Source: Methylomonas sp. MK1
Lineage (GTDB): Bacteria > Pseudomonadota > Gammaproteobacteria > Methylococcales > Methylomonadaceae
NCBI RefSeq assembly: GCF_000365425.1
Contig: NZ_AQOV01000001.1
Span: 1,240,001 to 1,304,000, forward strand
DNA: 64,000 bases
Direction of reading: 5' to 3'
Below the pieces are notes generated by a model. The model had not been told where the DNA came from. It saw only the letters and a list, made by a program, of their open reading frames with translations, and made no database searches. Position numbers and translations under genes: made by a program. Positions 41,411 to 51,364 of this stretch are shown here, in pieces; the stretch's first letter is position 1; each line of letters opens with the position of its first letter.

Positions 41411-42688
41411 TCATCTCAACCAACCCTTCCTTTTAAAGAAAATAAACGGCAACAATACCGAGACAGTCATCAATCCGAGTGCAAAAGGATAGCCAAGCAT
41501 CCACTGCAATTCCGGCATATTCTCAAAGTTCATACCGTAAATACTGGCAATCAAGGTGGGCGGCAACATTGCCACCGAAGCCACCGAGAAAATTTTAATC
41601 ACTTTATTTTGATTAATATTGATAAAACCGACCGTGGCATCCATCAGGAAGTTGATCTTGTCGAACAAAAACGCTGTATGGCTATTAAGTGATTCTATAT
41701 CGCGCAAAATTTGCTGCGCATCTTCCAACTGCGTGGTATTCAGCAGTTTGCGGCGAATCAAAAACGACACGGCGCGCTGAGTATCCAGCATATTCCGGCG
41801 GATTCGACCATTTAAATCCTCCTCTTCGGCAATATCGGTCAAAATATCCGCGGCTTCTTCGTCGCTAATATCCTGACTTAATACTTTTTTGCTGACAATT
41901 TCCAACTGTTCGTAAATATTCTCCAGCGCATCCGCGGAATACTCGGCTTCGGCACCGTATAAATCCAGCAACATATCCTTGCAATCCGAGACAAAGCCCG
42001 GCTGCGTGCGTGCGCGTAAACGCTGTAAACGAAATACGGGCAATTCTTCACTACGTACCGAAAACAGCATATCTCCGCGCAATATGAATGCGACCGGTAC
42101 ACTGCGCGACTTGCCTTCGCGATCCAGTAAAAAATCCGAATGTATATGAATTTCGTGCTGATCCTCGACGTAGAACCGGGCGCTGGCTTCCAAATCGGTC
42201 AAATCCAGGGGGTCCGGCAACTCCAGGCCATAATGTTGCCCGATAAGCAGCCGCTGCGCCTTGCTTGGCGCCAACAAATCGATCCAGATCGGCTTGATGG
42301 CGTACAAATCGTGGCGGCAGGTGATAGCGACCTTAGCGAGGCGACCTTCGACCAACTCGAATGCACTCATTTGCCCCACGCCACAATGCGGCTCTCGGTC
42401 GCCGACCAATTCCTCGCGCAAGGTATCGGACAATTCCCAAAGCACATCGTCCTGCCTGGATTCCTCGACCTGCTGCCAGACCAAGTTAGCATCCTCCAGG
42501 TCCAGAGCATGCAGAATTTGCCCTATTTCGATAGCAGACAGCCGCGCCAACAGACTACGCAGTTCCACCATGTGCTGCTTTTGTACCAAAGCAGTGATCA
42601 GCTTACGGCGCGGCATAGGCTGATTGTTCAGCATGCCTTCGACAAGCTTATGTTTTTTCAACAAATCGTTGATTGTTTGCAGCGACAA
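41411..42688 (-). CDS. corA: CorA-family magnesium transporter with extended N-terminus
   Basis: The C-terminal end has two membrane helices with the selectivity motif YGMNFENMPEL between them, and a basic RKGW tail. The central part is the CorA cytoplasmic funnel. The first 110 or so residues (ELRSLLARLSAIEIGQILHA) form a helical repeat that resembles the MgtE N-terminal domain, which plain CorA lacks. I place the start at TTG 42688 because GGAG lies six bases upstream; the frame allows a TTG two codons earlier. Length is about 425 residues. Confidence 0.88.
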   Translation of the reverse strand: MSLQTINDLLKKHKLVEGMLNNQPMPRRKLITALVQKQHMVELRSLLARLSAIEIGQILHALDLEDANLVWQQVEESRQDDVLWELSDTLREELVGDREPHCGVGQMSAFELVEGRLAKVAITCRHDLYAIKPIWIDLLAPSKAQRLLIGQHYGLELPDPLDLTDLEASARFYVEDQHEIHIHSDFLLDREGKSRSVPVAFILRGDMLFSVRSEELPVFRLQRLRARTQPGFVSDCKDMLLDLYGAEAEYSADALENIYEQLEIVSKKVLSQDISDEEAADILTDIAEEEDLNGRIRRNMLDTQRAVSFLIRRKLLNTTQLEDAQQILRDIESLNSHTAFLFDKINFLMDATVGFININQNKVIKIFSVASVAMLPPTLIASIYGMNFENMPELQWMLGYPFALGLMTVSVLLPFIFFKRKGWLR

Positions 42689-42768
42689 GAGCAACTCCGG
42701 AATAAAGCAAGCACCAAATTTTTTATTCGGCGGGTATAAAACGGCTAACTTTAAACCAAAACGCTGAC

Positions 42769-42803
42769 AAAAAATCCTTCGCCGCTCTTCGTTGAACGGC
42801 GAA
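42769..42803 (-). terminator. Probable intrinsic terminator downstream of manC
   Basis: TTCGCCG and CGGCGAA form a seven-base-pair stem with a 12-base loop. On the minus strand it is followed by GGA and six T residues. It lies about 170 bp beyond the manC stop and upstream of the CorA-type gene, so it separates the two transcripts. Confidence 0.65.
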
Positions 42804-42971
42804 CTTCAGTAAATTTAGACAAAAACACTTAATTTTGGTGATACATCGAACGATAGACTCATGCAAATCATCTGTTCACAATGGCCGAGTAATGCCGTTT
42901 GGCAGATGATTTATACGAGATGCAGTCGTCAAAAAGCGCATCTTGGCGCCGCGATAGCAGACCATTCCGAG

Positions 42972-44372
42972 TTAAATACGGCCGTATTGATCTTCGTAAC
43001 GGACGATATCGTCTTCGCCGAGATAGCTGCCGGACTGGACTTCCACCATTTCCAACGGAATCACTCCCGGATTCTCCAGACTGTGAATAACACCCAAGGG
43101 TATGTAAATAGATTCGTTTTCGGTAACCAAAATTTTCTCACCGTTTTTATCCACCCAGGCAGTGCCTTTGACGACAACCCAATGCTCGGCGCGGTGATGA
43201 TGCTTTTGCACAGATAATTTCGCACCAGGCTTCACGACTATACGCTTGGTTTGATGGCGCTCACCGGCATCGACTAAATCGTAATGCCCCCATGGCCTGT
43301 AAACCTTACGATGCACGCTGGCTTCACTGCGTTTCAATTTTTTCAGTTGATCGACTACTTCCTTGACGTCTTGCACCCTATCCTTCGCGGCAATCATGAC
43401 CGCATCGTCAGTTTCGACCACCACCAAATTATCCACACCGATCACCGCTACCAGTTTGTTGGCCGAGTGAATATAGGAATTGCAAGTATCTACCGTCAAC
43501 ACATCGCCTTTGATGGCATTGCCGGCAGCGTCTTTATCGGTTACATCCCAAAGTGCGGACCAGGAACCGACATCGTTCCATTCCGCATCCAACGGGATCA
43601 CCACCGCCTTATCGGTTTTTTCCATCACGGCGTAGTCGATGGAATCGGACGGGCACGTCGAAAAAATCTGCTTATCCAAACGCACAAAATCCAAATCGGG
43701 TTTTGCCGCCCGCAAGGCTTCCCTGCAAACCTCCAGCATTTCCGGATTGTATTTTTCTAACTCACGTAAAAAACAACCGGCTTTAAACGCGAACATGCCG
43801 CTGTTCCAGAAATATTCGCCACTTTCCAGATAGCGCTGCGCGGTTTGCAAATCGGGCTTTTCTACAAATGCAGCTACCTTATAAGCTTCGCCATAACGGG
43901 TATCACCGCGCTTGATGTAGCCATAGCCGGTTTCCGGCTCGGTCGCGACGATTCCAAACGTTACCAAAAGATCCTGTTTCGCCAACAATTCGGCTTGAAC
44001 CACCGCGCGATGAAAAGCTGCGCGATTACCGACCACATGGTCAGCCGGCAAAATCAACAACACATCGTCTTCGGAGCGTGCACTCAATGCAGCCATCGCT
44101 ACGGCCGGTGCGGTATTTTTGCCGACAGGCTCCAAAATAATGGCAGCAGGTTTGATTCCGATTTCCCGCATTTGCTCTGCGAGCATAAATCGATGATCTT
44201 CATTACAAACCGCAATTGGGGCTTGTAAGCCGGCAACGCCATCAAGCCTTAAAATGGTTTCCTGAAGCATGGTGTTGCCGGACACCAAGGGTAAAAATTG
44301 CTTAGGATACTGACCACGAGACAAAGGCCATAGCCGAGTTCCTGAACCGCCTGATAATACTACCGGGATCAT
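42972..44372 (-). CDS. manC: Bifunctional mannose-1-phosphate guanylyltransferase/mannose-6-phosphate isomerase
   Basis: The 466-residue protein has the nucleotidyltransferase signature SGGSGTRLWPLSR at the N-terminus, PADHVV near residue 110 and VEKPDLQTA-type contacts. A C-terminal cupin isomerase domain includes QKHHHRAEHWVVVKG and IPLGVIHSLENPG. It makes GDP-mannose for surface polysaccharide. AAGGA precedes the ATG. The gene lies next to the exosortase and glycosyltransferase genes, consistent with supplying their sugar donor. Mannose-derived sugars (mannose, rhamnose, fucose) are therefore likely in the polymer. Confidence 0.95.
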   Translation of the reverse strand: MIPVVLSGGSGTRLWPLSRGQYPKQFLPLVSGNTMLQETILRLDGVAGLQAPIAVCNEDHRFMLAEQMREIGIKPAAIILEPVGKNTAPAVAMAALSARSEDDVLLILPADHVVGNRAAFHRAVVQAELLAKQDLLVTFGIVATEPETGYGYIKRGDTRYGEAYKVAAFVEKPDLQTAQRYLESGEYFWNSGMFAFKAGCFLRELEKYNPEMLEVCREALRAAKPDLDFVRLDKQIFSTCPSDSIDYAVMEKTDKAVVIPLDAEWNDVGSWSALWDVTDKDAAGNAIKGDVLTVDTCNSYIHSANKLVAVIGVDNLVVVETDDAVMIAAKDRVQDVKEVVDQLKKLKRSEASVHRKVYRPWGHYDLVDAGERHQTKRIVVKPGAKLSVQKHHHRAEHWVVVKGTAWVDKNGEKILVTENESIYIPLGVIHSLENPGVIPLEMVEVQSGSYLGEDDIVRYEDQYGRI

Positions 44373-44524
44373 AATGTCGTTTTCCTTACTGGCTGAATGA
44401 AAATGGGTTGGGCTAGTCTAACATTTAGTTGACTGCTGGGGTCAAGCCTTGGATTAGGCAATTTAAGCCGAAAATTTGCCCATTCGTTTTCATTGAATTG
44501 TCACAATAAACTCGGCGCAGCCTT

Positions 44525-46048
44525 TTAACGACAACAGGCTACCGCGAGCTGTTTCAATTTTTGCCGGGCCAAATCGTAATCGCCATCCGGGGTTTCGGTA
44601 TACAACACTATAAGCAACTCAGCGGATGCGTCACCTGACAATCGTTTCAGCAATTGCCACCATTTAGCCAGATAGGCATTGGCAGTACTTTTGTCGCCAA
44701 CCCGGTACCAACGCTCGACCAACAAACTCCGATGCGTACTGTTTAGCACCGCTTCTTCAATATCGCCGTTTTTATCAGCTGCCCACTGCATCGCAATGAC
44801 GTCGTCATGCAGCATCCGCCATACCGGATGTTTTTGCGGGACCAGATAATTTTGCGAATTGACCAGTTCACCACCTTGGGTTTCATCGCCAAAATTGGCA
44901 AAATACATACCGGCTGTCGTTTGACCATCGCTTAGATAAACTTTGGCATCCGCCACCACGCCCTTAAAACTAGGCTCCCAAGCCCAATCGGGCGCTGCAA
45001 CCGGCTGCCAATCAGGCAAAGACGGCCGGCTAAGGCGCTCGGGTACATCGATGTGAGCGGCCTGTAGTGCGGATAAGCCTTGTGACACAAAGGGCCAAAT
45101 GAAAACGCATAAAGCGGTTATCGTTAAGGCCGGCCAATAATGTTTGTAAACCGTTGCAGAATCAGCAAGATTGGAGTCACACGCCAAATCTGGGGTTGAT
45201 GCGGCGGCCGCCCCTGCATCCTTATCGTGCCAAAAAGAGCCAAAATAAAACAATCCAAACATGACAATCCCAAAAAACACCCAGCCGTAAACGATGTGAT
45301 CCACTCCCGCAGCCAGTTTCATGTCACTGAAATGGCCAATCATCACAATCAAATAGGCGCGCAGACCGTTAGCTAAAATCGGGACCAAGAAGGAGAGCGT
45401 AATGAAGATGGTCCGCTTCTTGTAACTGCTGTAATTTAGATACGCATATACCGAACCAAGTGTTAGCGATGAAATCAAATAACGTAAACCACTGCATCCC
45501 TCTACCACCGACCAATTACCCGAGGTTAGCGTAAAAAACAAGCCTTCCCGGTAGACACTCATTCCCGTTAGCCTTATCAGCGTAACAACAAAGGTGGCGG
45601 TGTATTCCATTAAAGGCGGAATAAACGCTTCCCCGAATGGCACCATCAAAAATAAAAATACTATCGGAAATAACATTTGCGAGATGACATGACTGCCAAG
45701 CGTAGCCCAAAAACCACCGACCAAAACACCAACCACTGCCCATTGCTGAATCACCGCAACATGCACCAAATCGGCAATTAACCAGCCAAATCCGCTGACG
45801 ACGATAAACAACAAACCTAATCTACTGAAAGCCGGCCGTAAATCTCGATAGTGCTCCCGGCGCGACCAAACCAACCAAAGACTAACCGGAGCCACTAAAA
45901 AACCGTGCGTGAATGTGTCCGATCGAGACCAAATAGCGACAATTGCTGCCCAAGTCTCAAAAAAAGCCGCTACTGAAACCAGTGTAACCAACACGACGCC
46001 CAGCAGCGGTTTACGCCAGTGATCAGGCAGTCCTAAAGCTTTTAACAT
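44525..46048 (-). CDS. xrtA: Exosortase A fused to EpsI
   Basis: Residues about 10-285 form a multi-helix exosortase with catalytic cysteine in [14 protein letters not shown], arginine in [16 protein letters not shown] and histidine in [11 protein letters not shown]. The rest, after another helix, is an EpsI domain ([17 protein letters not shown] to the C-terminus). XrtA-EpsI proteins process PEP-CTERM proteins and occur with exopolysaccharide loci. The ATG at 46048 has AGAGGA six bases upstream; a TTG 14 codons earlier lacks one. No PEP-CTERM substrate gene is in the window. Confidence 0.93.
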   Translation of the reverse strand: MLKALGLPDHWRKPLLGVVLVTLVSVAAFFETWAAIVAIWSRSDTFTHGFLVAPVSLWLVWSRREHYRDLRPAFSRLGLLFIVVSGFGWLIADLVHVAVIQQWAVVGVLVGGFWATLGSHVISQMLFPIVFLFLMVPFGEAFIPPLMEYTATFVVTLIRLTGMSVYREGLFFTLTSGNWSVVEGCSGLRYLISSLTLGSVYAYLNYSSYKKRTIFITLSFLVPILANGLRAYLIVMIGHFSDMKLAAGVDHIVYGWVFFGIVMFGLFYFGSFWHDKDAGAAAASTPDLACDSNLADSATVYKHYWPALTITALCVFIWPFVSQGLSALQAAHIDVPERLSRPSLPDWQPVAAPDWAWEPSFKGVVADAKVYLSDGQTTAGMYFANFGDETQGGELVNSQNYLVPQKHPVWRMLHDDVIAMQWAADKNGDIEEAVLNSTHRSLLVERWYRVGDKSTANAYLAKWWQLLKRLSGDASAELLIVLYTETPDGDYDLARQKLKQLAVACCR

Positions 46049-46308
46049 TCTATTTCCTCTGCTATTTAGAGTTTTGTTATGGTTACTCAACTACGAACGC
46101 CCGCGTCGTCTGTATGCTATTGAGCCTAGACTCATTCCAAAGTTTAGCGAATTGCTATTTATCGCTGCTATCATAAGCCAGCTAATATATCGACCACGTT
46201 TAAAGTTTGTGCTGTAGTTTTCAGCTAGTTCGCGAATCTCTGCTACGATGAAAGTTCGGTACGCTGGTCGACCGAATATTCAGGCTTTTTAATTATTAAA
46301 CAAAATCT

Positions 46309-47547
46309 ATGGTAGTTCTGTTTTTTTTAGGTTTCTGGCTGGCCTGCCTTACCGCCTTATGGCTGTGGAAAAAAACCCTATTTATCGCTACCTGGCGTGA
46401 GCCCTATTTTGCCGATACGCCGGTTTTAATCGAAAGCGACGACTGGGGTCCAGGTGGCGACTTCCACGCAGCACGTTTAACACAGCTTCTCTCCATGCTG
46501 GCTCAACACAAAGACTCTGTGAACCGCTCTGCGATACTTACCGCCGATATGGTCTTGGCCGTTCCGGATTTAGCAAAGATCGAATCCACGGGCCAGTACC
46601 ACAGACGCATGCTGGACAAAGACTTCCCGGCCATTTTTGAAGCCCTACAACAAGGCATACAGCAAGACACTTTAGTGCCGCAACTACATGGCATGGAACA
46701 TCTAAACGGCAAGGCTTTCGCCGAATTATGCCGTCAGCAAGACCCCCGCCTCGCAACCGCCCGTGCAAGCAAGGATTGGTGGGACTGGGAAAAACTGGAT
46801 TCGCCGCTACAAGGCCATTATGTAGACGGAAGCAATTTACCGACCAAAGCCATTAACGCTAAGGATGCCAATTCACTGGTCGCAAATGCCATGCAATGTT
46901 TTACCAGCATGTTCGGCTATCCCAGCCTCAGCACGGTCGCCCCGTGCTATTTATGGAACGATGAGATTGAACAAAGTTGGCAACAGCAAAATATCATCGC
47001 CATTCAAACTGCCGGCTACCGCTGTACCGGGCGCGATGAAACCGGACATTATTTTCAGGATCCTCCGCTGATTCGGGTCGGCAATACCAATCGTTTGGCA
47101 CAACTGTACCTGGTTCGTAACGTAATGTACGAACCAGTTGACGGCAAAAACACACCGGCTAGCGCATTTGCCGAAGCTGAAATTGCTTATCGCCAAGCCC
47201 TGCCTGTGAGTATTTCCACGCATCGCTACAATTACACGCGATCAGAGGACGAATGCCAACAGGCTATAGGTGGATTAGACCATCTTTTAGGGCAAATCAG
47301 GGCGAATTTGCCCAACGTTCGCTTCTTGGCGTCCCCAGAACTTGGCGAATTCTTGCAAAACAAAACCGACAATATCGTTAATCGTTTCAATCAGCGTCAA
47401 TGGCCAACAATTAGGTTAGCTGCTACTTACCGTAAAACCGGTGCATTTCTATACCGTCTATACTATCGGCATAGAAAATTAGCGCTGATCGGTTATTGCA
47501 CCGGATTAATTGTACCGGCGTGGTTGATTTGCAAAACCAGTTCATAA
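46309..47547 (+). CDS. Membrane-anchored polysaccharide deacetylase-like protein
   Basis: The 412-residue protein starts with a membrane helix (LFFLGFWLACLTALWLW). It has IESDDWGPGGDFH near residue 45, which resembles the metal-binding aspartates of NodB-type deacetylases, QLHGMEHL near residue 125 and STHRYNYTRSEDE near residue 305, which could give the metal histidines. A second hydrophobic segment is at the C-terminus. The fold assignment is from these motifs only. It would act on the polysaccharide made by this locus. It is divergent from xrtA; no Shine-Dalgarno is visible. Confidence 0.68.
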   Translation: MVVLFFLGFWLACLTALWLWKKTLFIATWREPYFADTPVLIESDDWGPGGDFHAARLTQLLSMLAQHKDSVNRSAILTADMVLAVPDLAKIESTGQYHRRMLDKDFPAIFEALQQGIQQDTLVPQLHGMEHLNGKAFAELCRQQDPRLATARASKDWWDWEKLDSPLQGHYVDGSNLPTKAINAKDANSLVANAMQCFTSMFGYPSLSTVAPCYLWNDEIEQSWQQQNIIAIQTAGYRCTGRDETGHYFQDPPLIRVGNTNRLAQLYLVRNVMYEPVDGKNTPASAFAEAEIAYRQALPVSISTHRYNYTRSEDECQQAIGGLDHLLGQIRANLPNVRFLASPELGEFLQNKTDNIVNRFNQRQWPTIRLAATYRKTGAFLYRLYYRHRKLALIGYCTGLIVPAWLICKTSS

Positions 47548-47583
47548 TAATTCTAAAGTATCGAAAATTTTGATTAGCCAAAA

Positions 47584-48537
47584 ATGAAAATCAGCGCCGT
47601 CATTCCAGCGTATAACAGCGCGAAATTCATTCGTGCCGCCATCAACAGCATTCAGGCGCAAACCAGCAAAGTTGAAGAAATCATCGTGGTGGATGATGGC
47701 TCAACGGACAACACCGAACAAGTCGTTGAGGAGTTTGCCAATGCCGTCATTTGTCACAAACAAGTCAATCAAGGCCCGTCCGCCGCGCGCAATAAAGGCA
47801 TAGAATTGGCTAACGGTGACTGGATTGCATTTCTGGATGCCGATGATCAATGGACAGTGGACAAAACCACCAAGCAAATCCAAGCACTGCAACGTAATCC
47901 GGAACTCCACCTGATTGCCGGCGACATGACGGAAATCGACAACGACGACCAACTGCTAACCCAATCTGTGTTAGCCAAACATCAAATGCTGGAAAATTTC
48001 CAACATCTAGCCGGAAAGCCAGTTCCCAACGCCCTTGCCGCTCTAATGAAGAAAAACTTTATACCGACGGGTACCGTTTTGGTGAAGCGCCAAACCTTGC
48101 TTGAAGCAGGCATGTTCAATACCGAGATTCGCTATGGCGAGGACTTGGAATTGTGGGCAAAAATTGCCACGTTTCACCCAGTAACCTGCCTTCCCGACAT
48201 TTTGATGTTGCGCCGTCAGCACGGCGACAATGCCACCCAAGCCAGCGAACGTATGTTAGTTGACTTGACCAAGGTCACTGAGTCTATTCGGAACTTTGCC
48301 TCACCCCAGCTAATTGCCCAAGGCGTTTCGCCAAATAGTTTAGTGGCGGAAGCGCAATGGACGCTTGGCTACTGGTATTTTAGCGGCGGAAATAATGCCA
48401 AAGCCAGAGAGGCATTTAAAAGAGGCCTTTCCCAAAATTTGACACTTAACAATCTACTCTATCTGATCTTCAGCATCTTGCCAGCCAGCTTAATTAATGC
48501 GTTACGTGTCACTAAACAAAAATTCGCAAAATCCTGA
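47584..48537 (+). CDS. Family 2 glycosyltransferase
   Basis: The 317-residue protein has the GT-A fold signature: SAVIPAYNSAKFIRAAINSI, IIVVDDGSTDNTE and the DxD-type WIAFLDADDQW near residue 85. A later EDLELWAKIATFHPV matches the acceptor-side ED motif. It transfers a sugar from a nucleotide donor on the cytoplasmic side of the inner membrane. It follows the deacetylase-like gene by 36 bp. Donor and linkage cannot be read from sequence. Confidence 0.93.
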   Translation: MKISAVIPAYNSAKFIRAAINSIQAQTSKVEEIIVVDDGSTDNTEQVVEEFANAVICHKQVNQGPSAARNKGIELANGDWIAFLDADDQWTVDKTTKQIQALQRNPELHLIAGDMTEIDNDDQLLTQSVLAKHQMLENFQHLAGKPVPNALAALMKKNFIPTGTVLVKRQTLLEAGMFNTEIRYGEDLELWAKIATFHPVTCLPDILMLRRQHGDNATQASERMLVDLTKVTESIRNFASPQLIAQGVSPNSLVAEAQWTLGYWYFSGGNNAKAREAFKRGLSQNLTLNNLLYLIFSILPASLINALRVTKQKFAKS

Positions 48538-48593
48538 GTATATGAGAATATTCCCTAACGCTTTCTACGCTGATATTGCCAAATTCTGATTCC

Positions 48594-49817
48594 ATGCCGA
48601 CCAATAACCTCCCAAAAAGAATTATCTATGTCGAGAACGGAATTGGTTATGGTGGCGCCATTATCTGTTTGAGGCATTTAGTCAGAAATCTTGATCGGGG
48701 CCGCTTTCTACCTCTTGTAATTACAGGACGCAACGGTCCGCAATATCAGGAGATTGCCGATGAAGCCTTATGGAAACACATCCCGGACCGTCATATAGAC
48801 ATCGTGGCGTGGCGTACAAAAGCCGAATCGGCACAATGGTTAAACAAAGTCCCACTACTTAGGTTTTGCGTTAATCAGCTAATCGCCAGAAGCGACGACT
48901 TATTTAATTTTTTACCGTTTTTTCTCCACTTGCTTTGGACTGCATGGCGGTTCAAAGCCGACCTAATCCATGCCAACAACGAGCCACTTTGTAACAGAGC
49001 AGCACTATTGGTAGCCAAAATTTTGCGCATCCCCAGTATTTGCCACGTCCGTGGTAACCCTGACGGACCGCATTCGGCGCGTTGGGCGTATACCTTGCCT
49101 GATCATTTCATATCGGTCTCTAGTTGGGTTGCAAGCAGCATGAAGCAACATTTAGGTATACCAGAAGAAAAAATAACCGTTGTGTATGATGGTATCGATC
49201 TGTGCAAACTAGATGTGCATAGCGAAGGCCGGTTATTCAGGGAACAGTTTAATATCCCGAAGGACGCCTTTACCGTTGGCTTAGTCGGCTTATTAATCCC
49301 ATGGAAAGGACAGGAGTTGTTCATTAAAGCAGCAAAGATTTTACAATCCAAAATCCCAAAATTAAAAATGATTATCATAGGAGGCACTCCCAATGATTGC
49401 ATTGAATATGAGCAGATGCTTAAAAGACAAGTGCTTACTGATAACTTAACTGATGTTTTAATATTTACCGGCCATATTGGAAAAATGGAAACAGCCTATA
49501 ATGGATTGGATATTGTTGCATCTGCGTCAACGGAACCCGAACCCTTAGGAACAGTGGTAATAGAGTCAATGGCGATGGGACGTCCTTTAATAGGCCCAAA
49601 TCATGGAGGCGCGGCGGAAATGCTCACTCATGATGAAAATGGCATATTATTTGAAGCCGGTAGTCCAACACAATTCGCTGATTCAGTACTAAGACTCTAT
49701 AAACACCCCACATTCGCAAAAAACTTAGGTGGACATGCACAAAAAAAGGCTTTTGAAGTTTTCTCAGTAACCACTCATGCCAATAAAATCCAAGAAATTT
49801 ATACCAAATATTTCTAA
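48594..49817 (+). CDS. Family 4 glycosyltransferase
   Basis: About 407 residues with a GT-B layout: an N-terminal YVENGIGYGGAIICLRHLV acceptor-side start, and a C-terminal donor domain with VGLLIPWKGQELFIKAA and an E-x7-E region in ASTEPEPLGTVVIESMAMG. I chose the ATG at 48594; the frame extends six codons to a TTG. The gap before it is about 56 bp, with no Shine-Dalgarno sequence. It probably adds one sugar to the growing repeat unit. Confidence 0.92.
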   Translation: MPTNNLPKRIIYVENGIGYGGAIICLRHLVRNLDRGRFLPLVITGRNGPQYQEIADEALWKHIPDRHIDIVAWRTKAESAQWLNKVPLLRFCVNQLIARSDDLFNFLPFFLHLLWTAWRFKADLIHANNEPLCNRAALLVAKILRIPSICHVRGNPDGPHSARWAYTLPDHFISVSSWVASSMKQHLGIPEEKITVVYDGIDLCKLDVHSEGRLFREQFNIPKDAFTVGLVGLLIPWKGQELFIKAAKILQSKIPKLKMIIIGGTPNDCIEYEQMLKRQVLTDNLTDVLIFTGHIGKMETAYNGLDIVASASTEPEPLGTVVIESMAMGRPLIGPNHGGAAEMLTHDENGILFEAGSPTQFADSVLRLYKHPTFAKNLGGHAQKKAFEVFSVTTHANKIQEIYTKYF

Positions 49818-49864
49818 AAAGATGGCGACTGATATTAGCAAAACTAATTAATAGCGTATAGCCA

Positions 49865-50446
49865 ATGAAAATCAAAACTATAAAACTAATACTTTTTGCA
49901 AAACTCCTCATCTTACCCATCTACGCTCGCGCAGATTATCCTAAGAATGACCTTGATTTTGCCGGCCTACCTGAATTTTGTGCACCAATTCTAAGCCCAA
50001 AACTCCAGGGTAGCTCTGCACAAAAATTATGGGGACAGCGATTAAGTGGATTTGACGGCCCACATCATTATTGCGCTGGGCTTTTTACATATAACTTGGC
50101 GTGGAAAACATCTGACAAGTGGGAAAGAGCATCTAAACTTAATGCTGCCCTAACAGAGCTTACTTACCCATTAGACCATCATTTCAATCCACAAAACCCC
50201 TTGTCAGCGAAACTAATGTACGACATCGCCAAGGTATATGAGGCCAAAGAGGAATATGATAGCGCAATGGAACACTATCAAAAATCTATAGAGCTTAACC
50301 CTAAAATTTGGATACCTTACGCAGCGCTAAGTGATTTGCAAAAAAAACTAAACAATCCAAAAGGGGCGTTAGACACCATACAAAATGGCTTAAAACATAA
50401 ACCAGATTCAAAACCGCTTTTGAAACGGCTCAACAAATTAAAGTAA
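49865..50446 (+). CDS. Exported TPR-repeat protein
   Basis: The 193-residue protein has a signal peptide (IKLILFAKLLILPIYARA). A region with several cysteines and aromatic residues follows, then about two tetratricopeptide repeats in the C-terminal half (YDSAMEHYQKSIELNPK; PKGALDTIQNGLKHKPDSK). It is likely periplasmic, perhaps a scaffold for polysaccharide assembly or export. It sits immediately before the ABC exporter genes. I recognise no specific family for the N-terminal half. Confidence 0.8.
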   Translation: MKIKTIKLILFAKLLILPIYARADYPKNDLDFAGLPEFCAPILSPKLQGSSAQKLWGQRLSGFDGPHHYCAGLFTYNLAWKTSDKWERASKLNAALTELTYPLDHHFNPQNPLSAKLMYDIAKVYEAKEEYDSAMEHYQKSIELNPKIWIPYAALSDLQKKLNNPKGALDTIQNGLKHKPDSKPLLKRLNKLK

Positions 50447-50495
50447 CAGTTCCTCTAAATTAAAGCTGTGCAAGTAAATTTTTATTAACAATAAT

Positions 50496-51314
50496 ATGAT
50501 TACAATAATAAAAAACTTATATTTATACCGAGAGCTAATATCAGCACTAAGTTATAAGAACATAGTTATCCGCTATAAACAAGCCTACCTGGGTATTTTA
50601 TGGGCAGTATTAAAACCTGTAATGTTAATGCTGGTATTCACACTGATGAAAGGCTTTATAGAAATTGATACCAATGGCCTTCCTTATCCTCTGATAACAT
50701 TCGCAGCCTTAATGCCATGGGTTTTCTTTCAAGAATCTGTTTCCGAAGGAGTTAATAGCGTTACCTCCAATGGCGCTTTGATCAAGAAAATCTATTTTCC
50801 GCGTGAAATATTTCCGTTGACCGCAATGGTAACCAAGTTGGTGGAACTTTCCATTAGCTTTGGAATATTAGCGGGAATGATGATTTACTACAAAGTATCC
50901 CCCAGCATACATACATGCTGGATACCAGCATTCATTTTATATACGATGATTGTCGCACTAACAATTAGTTTTTTTGGTGCCGCCATGAATGTATATTACC
51001 GTGACGTAGGTCAGGCAATACCAATTGCGCTATCTATACTTATGTATGGCTCGCCGGTGATTTATCCATTGAGCCTAGTTCAAAAGAAATTACTCATGGA
51101 GCAAGCGGCAGGTGAATGGTCTGACAGGCTATATATGCTGTACACTCTAAATCCCTTGGTAGGCATTATCGACGGATTCCAACGGGTATTAATAAAAAGC
51201 ACAGAACCAGACTTCAATGCCTTATACCCCGGGTTAATTCTAACATTAGCCTTACTACCGATTAGCTATTGGTTCTTTAAACGAGCGGAAAGCTGGTTTG
51301 CAGACGTGATCTAG
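50496..51314 (+). CDS. wzm: Wzm-type ABC-2 permease for polysaccharide export
   Basis: The 272-residue protein has six membrane helices and the ABC-2 permease signature, with an amphipathic start (YKNIVIRYKQAYLGILWAVLKP) and MPWVFFQESVSEGVNS. It forms the inner-membrane channel for an undecaprenyl-linked O-antigen or capsule-type glycan. It precedes the matching ATPase by 51 bp. An ABC-type pathway means the chain is completed in the cytoplasm before export. Confidence 0.94.
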   Translation: MITIIKNLYLYRELISALSYKNIVIRYKQAYLGILWAVLKPVMLMLVFTLMKGFIEIDTNGLPYPLITFAALMPWVFFQESVSEGVNSVTSNGALIKKIYFPREIFPLTAMVTKLVELSISFGILAGMMIYYKVSPSIHTCWIPAFILYTMIVALTISFFGAAMNVYYRDVGQAIPIALSILMYGSPVIYPLSLVQKKLLMEQAAGEWSDRLYMLYTLNPLVGIIDGFQRVLIKSTEPDFNALYPGLILTLALLPISYWFFKRAESWFADVI

Positions 51315-51364
51315 CCAAACTATCAATAAGCAGTCACAATAAAATAATACTCTAAATACAGTAT

